Counted from the stretch's first letter, positions 1 to 8,630 are shown. The stretch: 64,000 nt of DNA from Streptomyces sp. LUP30 (GCF_001746365.1 NZ_MJAJ01000034.1:1-64000), one strand, 5' to 3'. The notes: generated from the sequence alone by a model not told the origin. Numbers and translations: made by a program.

Positions 1-1029
1 CCCCTCGTGCTCGGCGTCCGCGGCCTCGCGCAGCTCCAGCGCCGGCGCCACCGCCTCCGCCTTGCGCGCCCGCTCCATGCGCGCCCGCGCCTCCTGGTGG
101 GCTCCGGCCCGCTCCTGCAGTGCCGCGGCCCGCTCCCGGGCCTCGGTGAACCGCCGCTGCAGCCGCTCGCGTTCACGGACGTCGGCCAGCGCGCGCTCGG
201 CTGCGGCCTGTGCGGACTCGGCGGCGAGGCGGCCGCAGTGCGCGGTCGTCAGCAGCTCTCGTGCGGTGCTGCGGGCGACCGCGGCCGCGCCGAGCACCGC
301 CTCGGCCAGGCCGGGCTCTCCCGGGGCGAGCTCGGGCAGCTCCATGGCGTCCCCGGCCGCCTGCTGCATCCGGTGCGCGTCGGCGAGCAGCGCGGCGTCG
401 CCCTCGCGCACGCGTGCCTCGGTGATGCGACGGCGCTCGGCGAGGCGCTTCTCGACCTCGGCGAACCGCCGGGTGTCGAAGAGGCGGCCCAGCAGCCGGC
501 CCCGCGCCTCGGCGTCGGCGCGCAGGAAGCGGGCGAAGTCGCCCTGGGGCAGCAGCACGACCTGGCAGAACTGCTCGCGGCTCATGCCGAGCAGCTGGGT
601 GATCTCCTCGCCGATCTCCTGGTGGGAGCGGCTGAGGTCCTTCCAGGCGCCCGCGGTCGTGTCGTACTCGCGCAGCAGGCTCTGGGCCTTCTCGACCGTG
701 GTGCCGGCTCCCCGCTTCTTGGGCCGTTCCCAGGGCGGCTGCCGGGCGACCTCCAACCGGCGTCCCGCGACGGTGAGTTCGAGGGTGACCTCGGTGCGCG
801 TGCCGGGCGCGGCGTGGTCGCTGCGCAGGGTCGTGCCCTGGCCGCTCTGGCGGGCGCCCGGCACGGAGCCGTACAGGGCATAGCAGACGGCGTCCAGGAC
901 CGACGTCTTGCCCGCGCCCGTCGGCCCGTGCAGCAGGAACAGGCCGGCGGCGGAGAGCTCGTCGAAGTCGACGCTCTGGGCGCCGCCGAAGGGGCCGAAG
1001 GCCGTCAGGTCGAGCCGGTGCAGCCTCAT
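1..1029 (-). CDS. sbcC: SbcC nuclease ATPase subunit (partial, N-terminal 343 residues)
   Basis: SMC-like ATPase of the SbcCD exonuclease, which opens hairpins and processes double-strand ends. The visible part starts at ATG 1029 and runs off the left edge still open, so the rest of the coiled coil and the C-terminal ATPase half are missing. An N-terminal AAA domain is clear: the Walker A loop GPTGAGKT lies at residues 35-42, followed by SVLDAVCYALYG, and a Q-loop-like LLPQGDF lies near residue 150. After that the sequence becomes Arg/Glu/Ala-rich helical coiled coil. The start overlaps the sbcD stop as ATGA, so the two subunits are translationally coupled. Family assignment is very secure because of the pairing. 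Confidence 0.95.
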   Translation of the reverse strand, partial: MRLHRLDLTAFGPFGGAQSVDFDELSAAGLFLLHGPTGAGKTSVLDAVCYALYGSVPGARQSGQGTTLRSDHAAPGTRTEVTLELTVAGRRLEVARQPPWERPKKRGAGTTVEKAQSLLREYDTTAGAWKDLSRSHQEIGEEITQLLGMSREQFCQVVLLPQGDFARFLRADAEARGRLLGRLFDTRRFAEVEKRLAERRRITEARVREGDAALLADAHRMQQAAGDAMELPELAPGEPGLAEAVLGAAAVARSTARELLTTAHCGRLAAESAQAAAERALADVRERERLQRRFTEARERAAALQERAGAHQEARARMERARKAEAVAPALELREAADAEHEG

Positions 1030-2189
1030 CGCGCCACCTCCCCCACCATGTCGTCCGCGCGGACCGCGTCGAAGGCGTCCCGCAGCACGCCCTGCTCGCG
1101 GGAGTCGGGCGCCGCTCCGCGCACATGCGCCACGAAGTCCTCGGCGATCTCCTGGTCGCTGCGGTCGGCGAGGCGGCGGGCGTAGGACACGTCGGGGTCG
1201 TCGGGCGCGCGCTCGGGGGCGAAGACGAGGCTGAGGGTATGCGGGAAACGCTCGGCGAGCCGGGCCATGGGGTCGGCGGGGCGGACGGCGTCGGTGAGCG
1301 TGGCCTCGATCCAGGCCTCCTCGTGGCGCGTGAGCGCGGGGTCGGCGAGCAGTTCCTCCAGCGTTCCCCGGATACGGGCGAGCGCGCGGGGGACCGGGCA
1401 GTCGACGCGCTCGGCGGCGATCTCCCCGTCGGCCGCGAGGTCGACCAGCCACATCGTCTTGCGGTGCTCGCTCTCGGAGAACGAGTAGGGCAGCGGGGAG
1501 CCCGAGTAGCGCACCCGCTCGGTGATGGTCTGGCAGCCGTGGAGATGACCGAGCGCCGTGTAGTCGACGCCGGCGAAGACTCCGGCCGGCACGGAGGCGA
1601 CGCCGCCGACGGTGATGTCGCGTTCGCTGTCGCTGGGCTCGCCGCCGGTGACGAAGGCATGGGCGAGGACGACGGAACGCGTTCCCCGCGCGCGTGCCGC
1701 GAGGTCGGTGCGGACCCGGTCCATCGCGGCGGCGAGCACGGCCTCGTGCGCGGCCTTGTCCACGCCGAACTCGTCCTTCACCAGGGCGGGTTCGAGATAG
1801 GGCAGGCCGTAGAAGGCGACCTCGCCGAAGGCGTCCCGCAGGATGACCGGAGTGCCGGCCGCCGCCGGATCCGTGCGCAGGTGGATGCCCGCGCGCCCGA
1901 TGAGGCCGGCGCCCACGCCGAGCCGGCGGGCCGAGTCGTGGTTGCCGGAGATCATCACCGTGGGCACGCCGAGGTCGGCCAGCCGGTGCAGGGCGTCGTC
2001 GAAGAGCTCGACGGCGGCGAGCGGCGGCACCGCGCGGTCGTACACGTCCCCCGACACGACCACCGCGTCGACTTCGCGCTCACGCACGGTCGCGACGAGG
2101 TGACCGATGAACTCGGCCTGGGCGCCGAGCATGTTCACCCGGTGGAACGCCCGGCCGAGATGCCAGTCGGAAGTGTGCAGGAGCCTCAT
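1026..2189 (-). CDS. sbcD: SbcD exonuclease subunit
   Basis: Mre11-type metallophosphoesterase that supplies the nuclease activity of SbcCD. The 387-residue product has the full set of metal-binding motifs in order: SDWHLG at the N terminus, VSGDVYD, ISGNHD, LAHAF and GHLHG. I chose ATG 2189 because the family begins almost exactly at RLLHTSDWHLG; an upstream in-frame extension has no family likeness. A hexamer TAGTCT sits 8 nt before this ATG, so the leader would be very short. The 3' end overlaps sbcC by 4 bases (ATGA). DNA repair operon, cytoplasmic. Confidence 0.97.
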   Translation of the reverse strand: MRLLHTSDWHLGRAFHRVNMLGAQAEFIGHLVATVREREVDAVVVSGDVYDRAVPPLAAVELFDDALHRLADLGVPTVMISGNHDSARRLGVGAGLIGRAGIHLRTDPAAAGTPVILRDAFGEVAFYGLPYLEPALVKDEFGVDKAAHEAVLAAAMDRVRTDLAARARGTRSVVLAHAFVTGGEPSDSERDITVGGVASVPAGVFAGVDYTALGHLHGCQTITERVRYSGSPLPYSFSESEHRKTMWLVDLAADGEIAAERVDCPVPRALARIRGTLEELLADPALTRHEEAWIEATLTDAVRPADPMARLAERFPHTLSLVFAPERAPDDPDVSYARRLADRSDQEIAEDFVAHVRGAAPDSREQGVLRDAFDAVRADDMVGEVAR

Positions 2190-2403
2190 GATCCCCGAGA
2201 CTAACGGCCGGGTCCGACAGCCCGGGCGGTTACTCCCGTATCGCACCGTCATGGCAGCTGCCCCAAAAGGGCTTTACGGACATTTCACCAAAGCGTTCAT
2301 CCAGGGTGCCTCTCGACGCGTCGCACGTCACACGTCGCACTTCGCGCATTCCGCCCGCACGCCCCGCACGCGTGTCACGCCTTGGGGGCCCCGCCCGCGC
2401 CGT

Positions 2404-3030
2404 TCACACGTCCCCGTACGCCTCGTCGCCCAGCGCGAGGCCGGCCGTCCCCGCGGTCGCGTCCGCCAGCCAGCCGCGGAAGGCGTCCACCTCGGCGTCC
2501 GGCAGGCCGATCTCGATGGCGACCGCCTCGCCGTAGCGCACGGCGCGCACCTGGCGTCCGGTCGCGAGCAGGTCGTTGTGCACCTTGCCGGCCCGCTGGT
2601 GGTCGACGGTCACCGTGGCCAGCCGGAAGCGCCGGCGGGTGAGGACGCCCAGGGAGTCGATCGCCTCGCCGACCGCGCCGCCGTACGCCCGGATCAGGCC
2701 CCCCGCGCCGAGCTTGACGCCGCCGTAGTAACGGGTGACGACGGCCACGACGTACCGCATGTCGCGGCGCAGCAGCATCTGGAGCATCGGGACGCCCGCG
2801 GTGCCGCCGGGCTCGCCGTCGTCACTCGCCTTCTGCACGGCGGCGTCGGCGCCGATGACATACGCCCAGCAGTTGTGGGTGGCGTCGGCGTGCTCCTTGC
2901 GCACGGACGCGAGGAAGTCCTGCGCCTCCCGCTCGGTGGCCGCCGGGGCGAGGGCGCACAGGAAGCGGGACCGGTTGACCTCGGTCTCGTGCACGCCCGC
3001 GCGGGCGACGGTGCGGTACTCGTCCTGCAT
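2404..3030 (-). CDS. YigZ/IMPACT family protein
   Basis: A 208-residue protein of the YigZ/IMPACT family. The N-terminal domain carries the family signature around residues 65-115 (ASDDGEPGGTAGVPML, then VVTRYYGGVKLGAGGLIRAY). The C-terminal part is the ferredoxin-like DUF1949-type domain. Family members are linked to translation or stress responses but the bacterial biochemical role is not settled. ATG 3030 is preceded by TAGGCT and exactly 6 nt with no Shine-Dalgarno sequence, so the mRNA is probably leaderless. It is transcribed divergently from the permease at 3157. Confidence 0.93.
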   Translation of the reverse strand: MQDEYRTVARAGVHETEVNRSRFLCALAPAATEREAQDFLASVRKEHADATHNCWAYVIGADAAVQKASDDGEPGGTAGVPMLQMLLRRDMRYVVAVVTRYYGGVKLGAGGLIRAYGGAVGEAIDSLGVLTRRRFRLATVTVDHQRAGKVHNDLLATGRQVRAVRYGEAVAIEIGLPDAEVDAFRGWLADATAGTAGLALGDEAYGDV

Positions 3031-3042
3031 CCGGTCAGCCTA
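3031..3042 (-). promoter_or_regulatory. Candidate leaderless promoter of the YigZ gene
   Basis: Minus-strand TAGGCT (3042-3037) fits the TANNNT -10 pattern. Six bases separate it from ATG 3030, which places the transcription start at the start codon. No good -35 was identified. Confidence 0.5.
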
Positions 3043-3156
3043 AGCGGTGATCGGATCGCCGACTCGCCCACGTCGCAGGTGCGGGCCACGATGTGCGGGG
3101 TAACCAACGGTGGTGACCATGACCTTGGCCCCGACCGACCGCAGGGAGCGCGCAGC

Positions 3157-5124
3157 ATGACCGGCACGCGGGTGAAGGAGACCGGCGCGGGTTCGACGTC
3201 CTCCCGGTGGCGCGCCTGGCTCCTGGAGGGGCTGAGCGAGCAGACAGCACGTCATCCGGGCCCGCACGCCACCCCACGGGCGGAGCAGGAGGGCCACCGC
3301 TGGTGGCGCGTGATGTGCCTCACCGGCGTCGACTACTTCTCCACGCTCGGCTACCAGCCCGGCATCGCCGCCCTCGCCGCCGGGCTGCTGTCCCCGCTCG
3401 CGACCCTGGTGCTGATCGCGCTGACGCTGCTCGGCGCGCTGCCGGTGTACCGCCGGGTGGCGCACGAGAGCCCGCACGGCGAGGGCTCCATCGCGATGCT
3501 GGAGCGGCTGCTGCCCTGGTGGTCGGGGAAGATCCTGGTGCTGGTGCTGCTGGGCTTCGCGGCCACCGACTTCATGATCACGATCACCCTGTCCTCCGCG
3601 GACGCCGCCGCGCACGTCGTGGAGAACCCGTTCGCGCCGCACTGGATGTCCGACGGCAACGAGTGGATCACCCTGGTGCTGGTCGGCGCGCTGGGCGCGG
3701 TGTTCCTCAAGGGCTTCCGGGAGGCCATCGGCATCGCGGTGCCCCTGGTGGCGGGCTATCTCGCGCTCAACGTGGTGGTGCTGGGCGTCTCCGCCTGGGA
3801 GATCCTCACCGACCCGGTGCGGATCGGGGACTGGACCGACGCCGTGAGCGCCGAGCACTCCTCCCCCTGGATCATGATCGGGGTGGCCCTGCTGGTCTTC
3901 CCGAAGCTGGCGCTCGGGATGTCCGGCTTCGAGACCGGGGTGGCGGTGATGCCGCAGGTCAAGGGCGATCCGGCGGACACCTACGAGAAGCCCGCGGGAC
4001 GGGTGCGCGACACCCGCAAGCTGCTCACCACGGCCGCGCTGATCATGAGCTGCTTCCTGCTGCTGTCCAGTCTCGCGACGACGATCCTCATCCCGCAGGA
4101 CGACTTCAAGAGCGGCGGGCCCGCGAACGGGCGGGCGCTGGCCTACCTCGCGCACGAGCACCTCGGCGAGGCCTTCGGCACCGTCTACGACGTCTCCACG
4201 ATCGCCATCCTGTGGTTCGCGGGCGCCTCGGCCCTCGCCGGGCTGCTGAACCTCGTCCCGCGCTACCTCCCCCGTTACGGCATGGCCCCCGAATGGACGC
4301 GCGCGGTGCGGCCGCTGGTGCTGGTGTTCATGGCGGCCGCCGTCTTCATCACCCTGTGGTTCAACGCGAACGTCGACGACCAGAGCGGCGCCTACGCGAC
4401 GGGCGTGCTGGTGCTGATGCTGTCGGCGGCGTTCGCGTCCACCGTCGCGGTGCACCGGCGCGGCCGGTTGCGGGCCACGTTCGGCTTCGGCGCGATCACG
4501 GCGGTCTTCGCCTACACGCTCGTCACGAACGTCATCGAACGGCCCGACGGCATCAAGATCGCGGCGATCTTCATCCTCGCCATCCTGGTCACGTCGTTCG
4601 GGTCACGGGTGGGCCGGGCCTTCGAACTCCGCGCGGCCGAGGTGACGCTGGACGAGACCGCCGCCCGGTTCGCGGACGAGGCTGCACGGCACGGGCCCGT
4701 GCAGCTCATCGCGAACGAACCGCAGGAACACAGCACGCGCGCGTACCGCGCCAAGGAGGGCGAGCAGCGCGAGCACACGCCGATCCCGGGTGCGGGCCGG
4801 CCGCTGTTCCTGGAGGTGTTCGTACGGGACTCCTCCGACTTCACCGCGGACATCGACGTGCACGGCGACGAGAAGCACGGGGTGCGCCGGCTGCGGGTGT
4901 CCGGTCCCACGGTCCCCAACAGCATCGCCGCGGTGCTGCTGGCGCTGCGCGACCGCACGGGCCAGGTCCCGCACGCGTACTTCAGCTGGACCGAGGGCAA
5001 CCCGGTGAGCCATCTGATCCGCTTCCTCGTCTTCGGCGACGGCGAGGTCGCGCCCGTCACCCGCGAGGTGCTGCGACGCGCCGAGCCGGACCCCGAACGG
5101 CGACCGCGCGTGCACGTCGGCTAG
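3157..5124 (+). CDS. APC-superfamily permease with C-terminal cytoplasmic domain (KimA-like)
   Basis: A 655-residue membrane transporter. The first ~55 residues are cytoplasmic. About 12 hydrophobic segments follow (roughly residues 55-490), then a soluble tail of ~160 residues. The first helix region (GVDYFSTLGYQPGIA) and the loop rich in H/G (SPHGEGS) match the layout of KimA/YdaO potassium importers and related APC amino-acid permeases. Substrate is therefore K+ or an amino acid; I cannot decide from sequence alone. ATG 3157 follows AGGGAG with normal spacing. The stop shares the palindrome CTAG (5121-5124) with the convergent sixA stop. Confidence 0.85.
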   Translation: MTGTRVKETGAGSTSSRWRAWLLEGLSEQTARHPGPHATPRAEQEGHRWWRVMCLTGVDYFSTLGYQPGIAALAAGLLSPLATLVLIALTLLGALPVYRRVAHESPHGEGSIAMLERLLPWWSGKILVLVLLGFAATDFMITITLSSADAAAHVVENPFAPHWMSDGNEWITLVLVGALGAVFLKGFREAIGIAVPLVAGYLALNVVVLGVSAWEILTDPVRIGDWTDAVSAEHSSPWIMIGVALLVFPKLALGMSGFETGVAVMPQVKGDPADTYEKPAGRVRDTRKLLTTAALIMSCFLLLSSLATTILIPQDDFKSGGPANGRALAYLAHEHLGEAFGTVYDVSTIAILWFAGASALAGLLNLVPRYLPRYGMAPEWTRAVRPLVLVFMAAAVFITLWFNANVDDQSGAYATGVLVLMLSAAFASTVAVHRRGRLRATFGFGAITAVFAYTLVTNVIERPDGIKIAAIFILAILVTSFGSRVGRAFELRAAEVTLDETAARFADEAARHGPVQLIANEPQEHSTRAYRAKEGEQREHTPIPGAGRPLFLEVFVRDSSDFTADIDVHGDEKHGVRRLRVSGPTVPNSIAAVLLALRDRTGQVPHAYFSWTEGNPVSHLIRFLVFGDGEVAPVTREVLRRAEPDPERRPRVHVG

Positions 5125-5669
5125 CCGCCCCGCGGCACCGTCATCGAGGTGAGCAGCGCCGCGCCGGGGGCCAGGGTCCGCCAGTCGGGCCCCTGCCAGG
5201 TCAGGACGGCGATCGCCGACGTCGGGAACTTCAGCCGCACCTGGTCGAGGGCGTCGCCGAGCCCCTCGACGGCCAGGGCGAGGACGAGTTCCTCCAGTCC
5301 GGGGTTGTGCCCGACGAGCAGCAGGGTGCCGACCTCGTCGGGCGTCTCGCGGACGACGTCCAGGAGTTCGGGCACGTCCGCCCCGTAGAGCCGCGGGTCG
5401 AGACGCGTGGGGGGCGGCGCGTCCCACCGGGCGCGGGCCAGCTCCCAGGTACGGCGGGCGCGGACGGCGGTGGAGCACAGGGCGAGATCCGGGCGGCAGC
5501 CCGCCTCGGCGAGGGCGCGGCCCGCCGCCGGCGCGTCCCTGAGGCCGCGCGGGGCGAGCGGCCTCTCGTGGTCGGGGACGCCGTCGGGCCAGGCCGACTT
5601 GGCGTGCCGCAGCACGACCAGCCGACGCGGCGCACCGGCGTCCGCCGCTCCGGAGTCAGGGACGGTCAC
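5121..5669 (-). CDS. sixA: SixA-type phosphohistidine phosphatase
   Basis: A 182-residue histidine-phosphatase superfamily protein. The catalytic LRHAKS motif lies near residue 20 and the second conserved His is in LLLVGHNPGLEEL near residue 125. SixA enzymes remove phosphate from phosphohistidine, classically on HPt domains or PTS proteins; the partner here is unknown. GTG 5669 was chosen because it forms a GTGA overlap with the stop of the upstream gene (5666), which implies coupled translation. Convergent with the permease gene, with only four shared bases and no room for a terminator. Confidence 0.88.
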   Translation of the reverse strand: MTVPDSGAADAGAPRRLVVLRHAKSAWPDGVPDHERPLAPRGLRDAPAAGRALAEAGCRPDLALCSTAVRARRTWELARARWDAPPPTRLDPRLYGADVPELLDVVRETPDEVGTLLLVGHNPGLEELVLALAVEGLGDALDQVRLKFPTSAIAVLTWQGPDWRTLAPGAALLTSMTVPRGG

Positions 5670-6412
5670 GCCGGGGCTCCGAGGTCGTGGGTGAGTTCCA
5701 GACCGAGCAGACGGTCGGCGTAGGCGTACGTCTCGAACCGCGCGCCCGCGGGCAGTTCGGGGCCGGCGTCGCGCACCCACCGCAGCACGCGCAGCACCTC
5801 GGGCACGTCGAGGTCGTCCTCCCAGGCGGTGCGCAGCCGCCCGCGAAGCGATTCGGGGACCGGGCGCGAGGGCTGCCGCGCCCAGTCGGCGACGGCCCGC
5901 CGCCAGCGCGCCAGGGTGTCGTGGGCCTCGGCCAGTGCCGTCGCGTCGAGCCGGAGGGGCTCCGTACGGGGCGCGGAGAGAAGGGCGAGACGCAGGACGG
6001 CCGGATCGGCGTCCGTCGCGGCTCCCCGCGTCGGCGCCCCGGACAGGTCGCCCTCGGCCGGCGCGACGGCGATCCGCACACCGTCGTCGGGGCTCGGGGC
6101 GTACGCGCTCACCACGTGCAGGACCTGCGCCTCGCCCACGCCCGCCGCGAGGTCCCGGCCGTCCTCGAAGGGATGCATGCCGAGGGCGGTGGCGCCCGCC
6201 CGCAGCTCCGCCTGGTCCCGGTCGCCGGTGAGCAGGAGCCAGGCGGGCGTGCCGCCCAGTTCCAGCGCACGCACGAGCAGATCGGCGACGAGCAGCACCC
6301 TGAGCGACGCGGCCCCGTACCCCGAGGCATGCGCCTCGACACGGGTCAGCCCCCGCCGGACGGGGGCGGCGAGGGCGGGTTCGCCGGTTCGGGCGTCCAT
6401 GATGCGCAGCAC
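5666..6412 (-). CDS. Degenerate cysteinyl-tRNA synthetase/MshC-like protein
   Basis: A 248-residue protein that aligns by eye with class I cysteinyl ligases. Residues ~25-60 look like the HIGH-region helix but the HIGH residues are replaced (SGYGAASLRVLL). The C-terminal part aligns well with the post-KMSKS domain (DPAVLRLALLSAPRTEPL, then EDDLDVPEVLRVLRWV). No KMSKS and no Zn-binding Cys ligands are visible, and the protein is about half normal length. Aminoacyl or cysteinyl-ligase activity is thus unlikely. GTG 6412 has TAGGCT plus 6 nt upstream, so it is probably leaderless. Coupled to sixA by GTGA. Function unknown. Confidence 0.7.
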   Translation of the reverse strand: MLRIMDARTGEPALAAPVRRGLTRVEAHASGYGAASLRVLLVADLLVRALELGGTPAWLLLTGDRDQAELRAGATALGMHPFEDGRDLAAGVGEAQVLHVVSAYAPSPDDGVRIAVAPAEGDLSGAPTRGAATDADPAVLRLALLSAPRTEPLRLDATALAEAHDTLARWRRAVADWARQPSRPVPESLRGRLRTAWEDDLDVPEVLRVLRWVRDAGPELPAGARFETYAYADRLLGLELTHDLGAPA

Positions 6413-6424
6413 GTGCCGAGCCTA
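6413..6424 (-). promoter_or_regulatory. Candidate leaderless promoter (CysRS-like/sixA operon)
   Basis: Minus-strand TAGGCT at 6424-6419, then 6 nt, then GTG 6412. It supports GTG 6412 rather than ATG 6400 as the start. Confidence 0.5.
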
Positions 6425-6579
6425 GGCGGACGGAGGCGGGTTCGCAGGCAGGGGCCGGAAAGGCGGGGCCCGGAATCAGGATCCACCGCACACTGTTGAC
6501 ACCCGCGTCGGATCCTGTTCGACACGAAAACCACATCCGACCGTTTCTGATTGTTTCTGACCGTTAAAGGAGGCCGCCG

Positions 6580-6987
6580 GTGTACGGCGACGAGGCGACG
6601 ATCCGGAAGATCCTCACCGGACTCGGTGACACCTGGGCCGTGGTGGGCCTGTCGACGAACCGCGGACGTGCGGCCTACGGCGTCGCCGAGGTGCTCCGAC
6701 GCTTCGGCAAGCGGGTCGTCCCCGTTCATCCCAAGGCGGAGACCGTGCACGGCGAACCGGGGTACGCCTCCCTCGCGGACATCCCCTTCGAGGTGGACGT
6801 CGTCGACGTCTTCGTCAACAGCGAGCTCGCGGGAGCCGTCGCCGAGGAGGCGGTGGCCAAGGGTGCGCGGGCGGTGTGGTTCCAGCTCGGCGTCGTCGAC
6901 GAGGCGGCCTACGACCGCACCAGGGCCGCGGGCCTGGAGATGGTCATGGACCGCTGCCCGGCGATCGAGATCCCCCGCCTGGCCTGA
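6580..6987 (+). CDS. CoA-binding domain protein (YccU type)
   Basis: A 135-residue stand-alone CoA_binding_2 Rossmann domain. The start of the fold is VVGLSTNRGRAAYGVAEVL, followed by KRVVPVHPKAETVHGEPGY, typical of YccU-like proteins that bind CoA or acyl-CoA in the cytoplasm. Regulatory or sensor roles are presumed for the family; none is proven here. GTG 6580 is set by an excellent Shine-Dalgarno sequence AAAGGAGG at 6566-6573. The upstream region (6480-6565) is unusually AT-rich for this window and probably holds its promoter. Confidence 0.92.
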   Translation: MYGDEATIRKILTGLGDTWAVVGLSTNRGRAAYGVAEVLRRFGKRVVPVHPKAETVHGEPGYASLADIPFEVDVVDVFVNSELAGAVAEEAVAKGARAVWFQLGVVDEAAYDRTRAAGLEMVMDRCPAIEIPRLA

Positions 6988-7000
6988 CGGCCTGGCCGCC

Positions 7001-7012
7001 CATAATGTGCGG
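7001..7012 (+). promoter_or_regulatory. Candidate leaderless promoter of the PobA-like gene
   Basis: CATAAT (7001-7006) is followed by 6 nt and GTG 7013. No Shine-Dalgarno sequence is present. Confidence 0.5.
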
Positions 7013-8221
7013 GTGACCTCCGACTCCTCTTCCCCCCGCCATGTTCCGGTCGTCGTCGTGGGCGCGGGCCCGGCGGGACTCACCGTCGGCAACATCCTGC
7101 GGGCCGCGTCCGTCGACTGCGTCGTCCTGGAGGCGGAGAGCCGTGAGTTCATCGAGCGGCGGCCGCGGGCCGGCGTCATCGAGGAGTGGGCGGTGCGCGC
7201 ACTCCAGCGCCGCGGACTGGCGGACAACCTGTCGGAGCGCGCCCAGCGCCACTCGTCGTGCGAGTTCCGCTTCGGCGGCGAACGGTACCGCTTCCCCTAC
7301 ACCGACCTGACGGGCCGTCACCACTGGGTGTATCCACAGCCGTTGCTGGTGGCGGACCTCGCTCACGAGTACGTCGACGTGCGCGGCGGCGACGCCCGCT
7401 TCTCGGTGCGCGACGTCGAGCTGCACGACCTCGACACCGCTCGCCCGTCCGTGACGTACACCTGCCCCGACACCGGTGAACGCCGTTCGCTGACCTGCGA
7501 CTTCGTCGTCGGTGCGGACGGCCCGCGCGGGGCGTCCCGGGCCGCGCTGCCGGCCGGGCACGCACGGATCGCCCGGCACGACTACAAAATAGGCTGGCTG
7601 GCGCTGCTCGCCGAGGCGCCGGCGTCCTCCGACTGCGTGCTGTTCGGCGTCCATCCGAACGGCTTCGCCGGGCACATGGCCCGCAGCCCCGGGGTGACCC
7701 GGTACTACCTCCAGTGCCCGCCCGGCGACGACCCGGAGAACTGGTCCCACGACCGCGTCTGGTCCGAGCTGCACCAGCGCCTGGAGGGGGCGGACGCGCC
7801 GCCGCTCACCGAGGGCCCGCTGATCGAGAAACGCGTGCTCGACATGCACGACTACGTGGTCGAGCCGATGACGTACGGGCGGCTCTTCCTGGCCGGCGAC
7901 TCGGCCCACCTCGTGGCGCCCATCGCGGCGAAGGGCATGAACCTCGCCCTGCACGACGCGTTCCTGCTGGGCGACGCCCTGGTCGCCTACCTTGACGGCG
8001 ACGACGGGACCGGCCTGGACGGCTACTCGGAGGCCTGTCTGCGCCAGGTGTGGGACTACCAGGAGTTCTCGCAGTGGCTGTCCGAGGTCTACCACGGGAC
8101 CGCGGCGGGCGACCCCTTCCGCGCGGGCACGACGTTCGCCCGGCTGCGCCGCCTGTTCACGTCCCCCGCCGCTGCCGCCGCCTTCGCGGAGCAGTACCTG
8201 GGCGCCGCGGAACGCTACTGA
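7013..8221 (+). CDS. pobA: FAD-dependent 4-hydroxybenzoate 3-monooxygenase-like protein
   Basis: A 402-residue class A flavoprotein hydroxylase. The FAD dinucleotide motif GAGPAGL is at residues ~15-21, the acidic end of strand 2 (VLEAES) follows, then RPRAGVIEEWAV as in PobA, the DG motif (GADGPRGASR) and the GD motif (GRLFLAGDSAHLVAP), followed by AKGMNLALHDA. Length and motif order fit PobA, which converts 4-hydroxybenzoate to protocatechuate using NAD(P)H. No PobR-type regulator or protocatechuate genes lie nearby, so the true substrate could be another aromatic acid. GTG 7013 rests on the leaderless promoter spacing; GTG 7007 is the alternative. Confidence 0.85.
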   Translation: MTSDSSSPRHVPVVVVGAGPAGLTVGNILRAASVDCVVLEAESREFIERRPRAGVIEEWAVRALQRRGLADNLSERAQRHSSCEFRFGGERYRFPYTDLTGRHHWVYPQPLLVADLAHEYVDVRGGDARFSVRDVELHDLDTARPSVTYTCPDTGERRSLTCDFVVGADGPRGASRAALPAGHARIARHDYKIGWLALLAEAPASSDCVLFGVHPNGFAGHMARSPGVTRYYLQCPPGDDPENWSHDRVWSELHQRLEGADAPPLTEGPLIEKRVLDMHDYVVEPMTYGRLFLAGDSAHLVAPIAAKGMNLALHDAFLLGDALVAYLDGDDGTGLDGYSEACLRQVWDYQEFSQWLSEVYHGTAAGDPFRAGTTFARLRRLFTSPAAAAAFAEQYLGAAERY

Positions 8222-8253
8222 TCCGCAACGCTCCCGACCCGCACGCGAGCGGC

Positions 8254-8613
8254 TCAGTCGTGCACCGGCTGGTCCCCGAGCCGGTGGTCCGCCACGTTCA
8301 GCGCCTCGTCGACCAGGCGGCGCAGATGGCCGTCGGAGAGCGAGTAGACCACCCGGCGGCCCTCCTTGCGGGTGTTCACGAGACCGGCCAGCCGAAGTCG
8401 CGCCAGATGCTGGCTGACCGCCGGCCGGGCCGCACCGCAGCGTTCCGTCAGGGTCGTCACATCCGCCTCGCCGGAGGCCAGAGCGTGCAGCAGAGTGAGC
8501 CGGGTGCGGTCGCCGAGCAGGGAGAGCAGCTCGGCGGCGAGGGCGAACTGCTCCTCGCCGGGGGTGCGCGGATGCGCATGATGTGCAGATGACAGGTGCA
8601 TGCGTGCGCTCAT
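8254..8613 (-). CDS. ArsR/SmtB-family metal-responsive repressor
   Basis: A 119-residue winged-helix regulator. The recognition helix region is CGAARPAVSQHLARLRLAGLV, followed by the wing TRKEGRRVVYSL. The C-terminal helix contains DGH...DH, the position of the alpha-5 zinc/nickel site in SmtB/NmtR-type sensors, and the N terminus has HHAH. It faces the CDF exporter at 8631 and very likely represses it until metal (probably zinc) binds. ATG 8613 was chosen because minus-strand CATTAT lies 6 nt upstream. GTG 8619 and ATG 8601 are alternatives. Confidence 0.88.
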   Translation of the reverse strand: MSARMHLSSAHHAHPRTPGEEQFALAAELLSLLGDRTRLTLLHALASGEADVTTLTERCGAARPAVSQHLARLRLAGLVNTRKEGRRVVYSLSDGHLRRLVDEALNVADHRLGDQPVHD

Positions 8614-8630
8614 ACGCACATAATGGCGGA
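8601..8630. promoter_or_regulatory. Overlapping divergent promoters and probable ArsR operator
   Basis: One AT-rich heptamer serves both strands. CATAAT on plus (8619-8624) lies 6 nt before GTG 8631, and CATTAT on minus (8625-8620) lies 6 nt before ATG 8613. A minus -35-like TGGACT lies at 8649-8644 (18-bp spacer). An inverted repeat TGCGT-N8-ACGCA (8601-8618) overlaps the minus start and is a candidate repressor site. Confidence 0.55.

Noticed and set aside
2107..3156. In-frame 350-codon extension upstream of the permease
   Set aside because: It is antisense to sbcD and YigZ and Arg/Pro-rich. The permease has its own ribosome-binding site and family-like start at 3157.
3031..3156. c-di-AMP (ydaO) riboswitch before the KimA-like permease
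   Set aside because: The leader is too short and lacks paired elements of the expected class.
7013..8221. Aromatic-catabolism or natural-product cluster around the PobA-like gene, SnoaL and PhzF proteins
   Set aside because: These genes lie far apart, with no protocatechuate genes, synthases or carrier proteins nearby.
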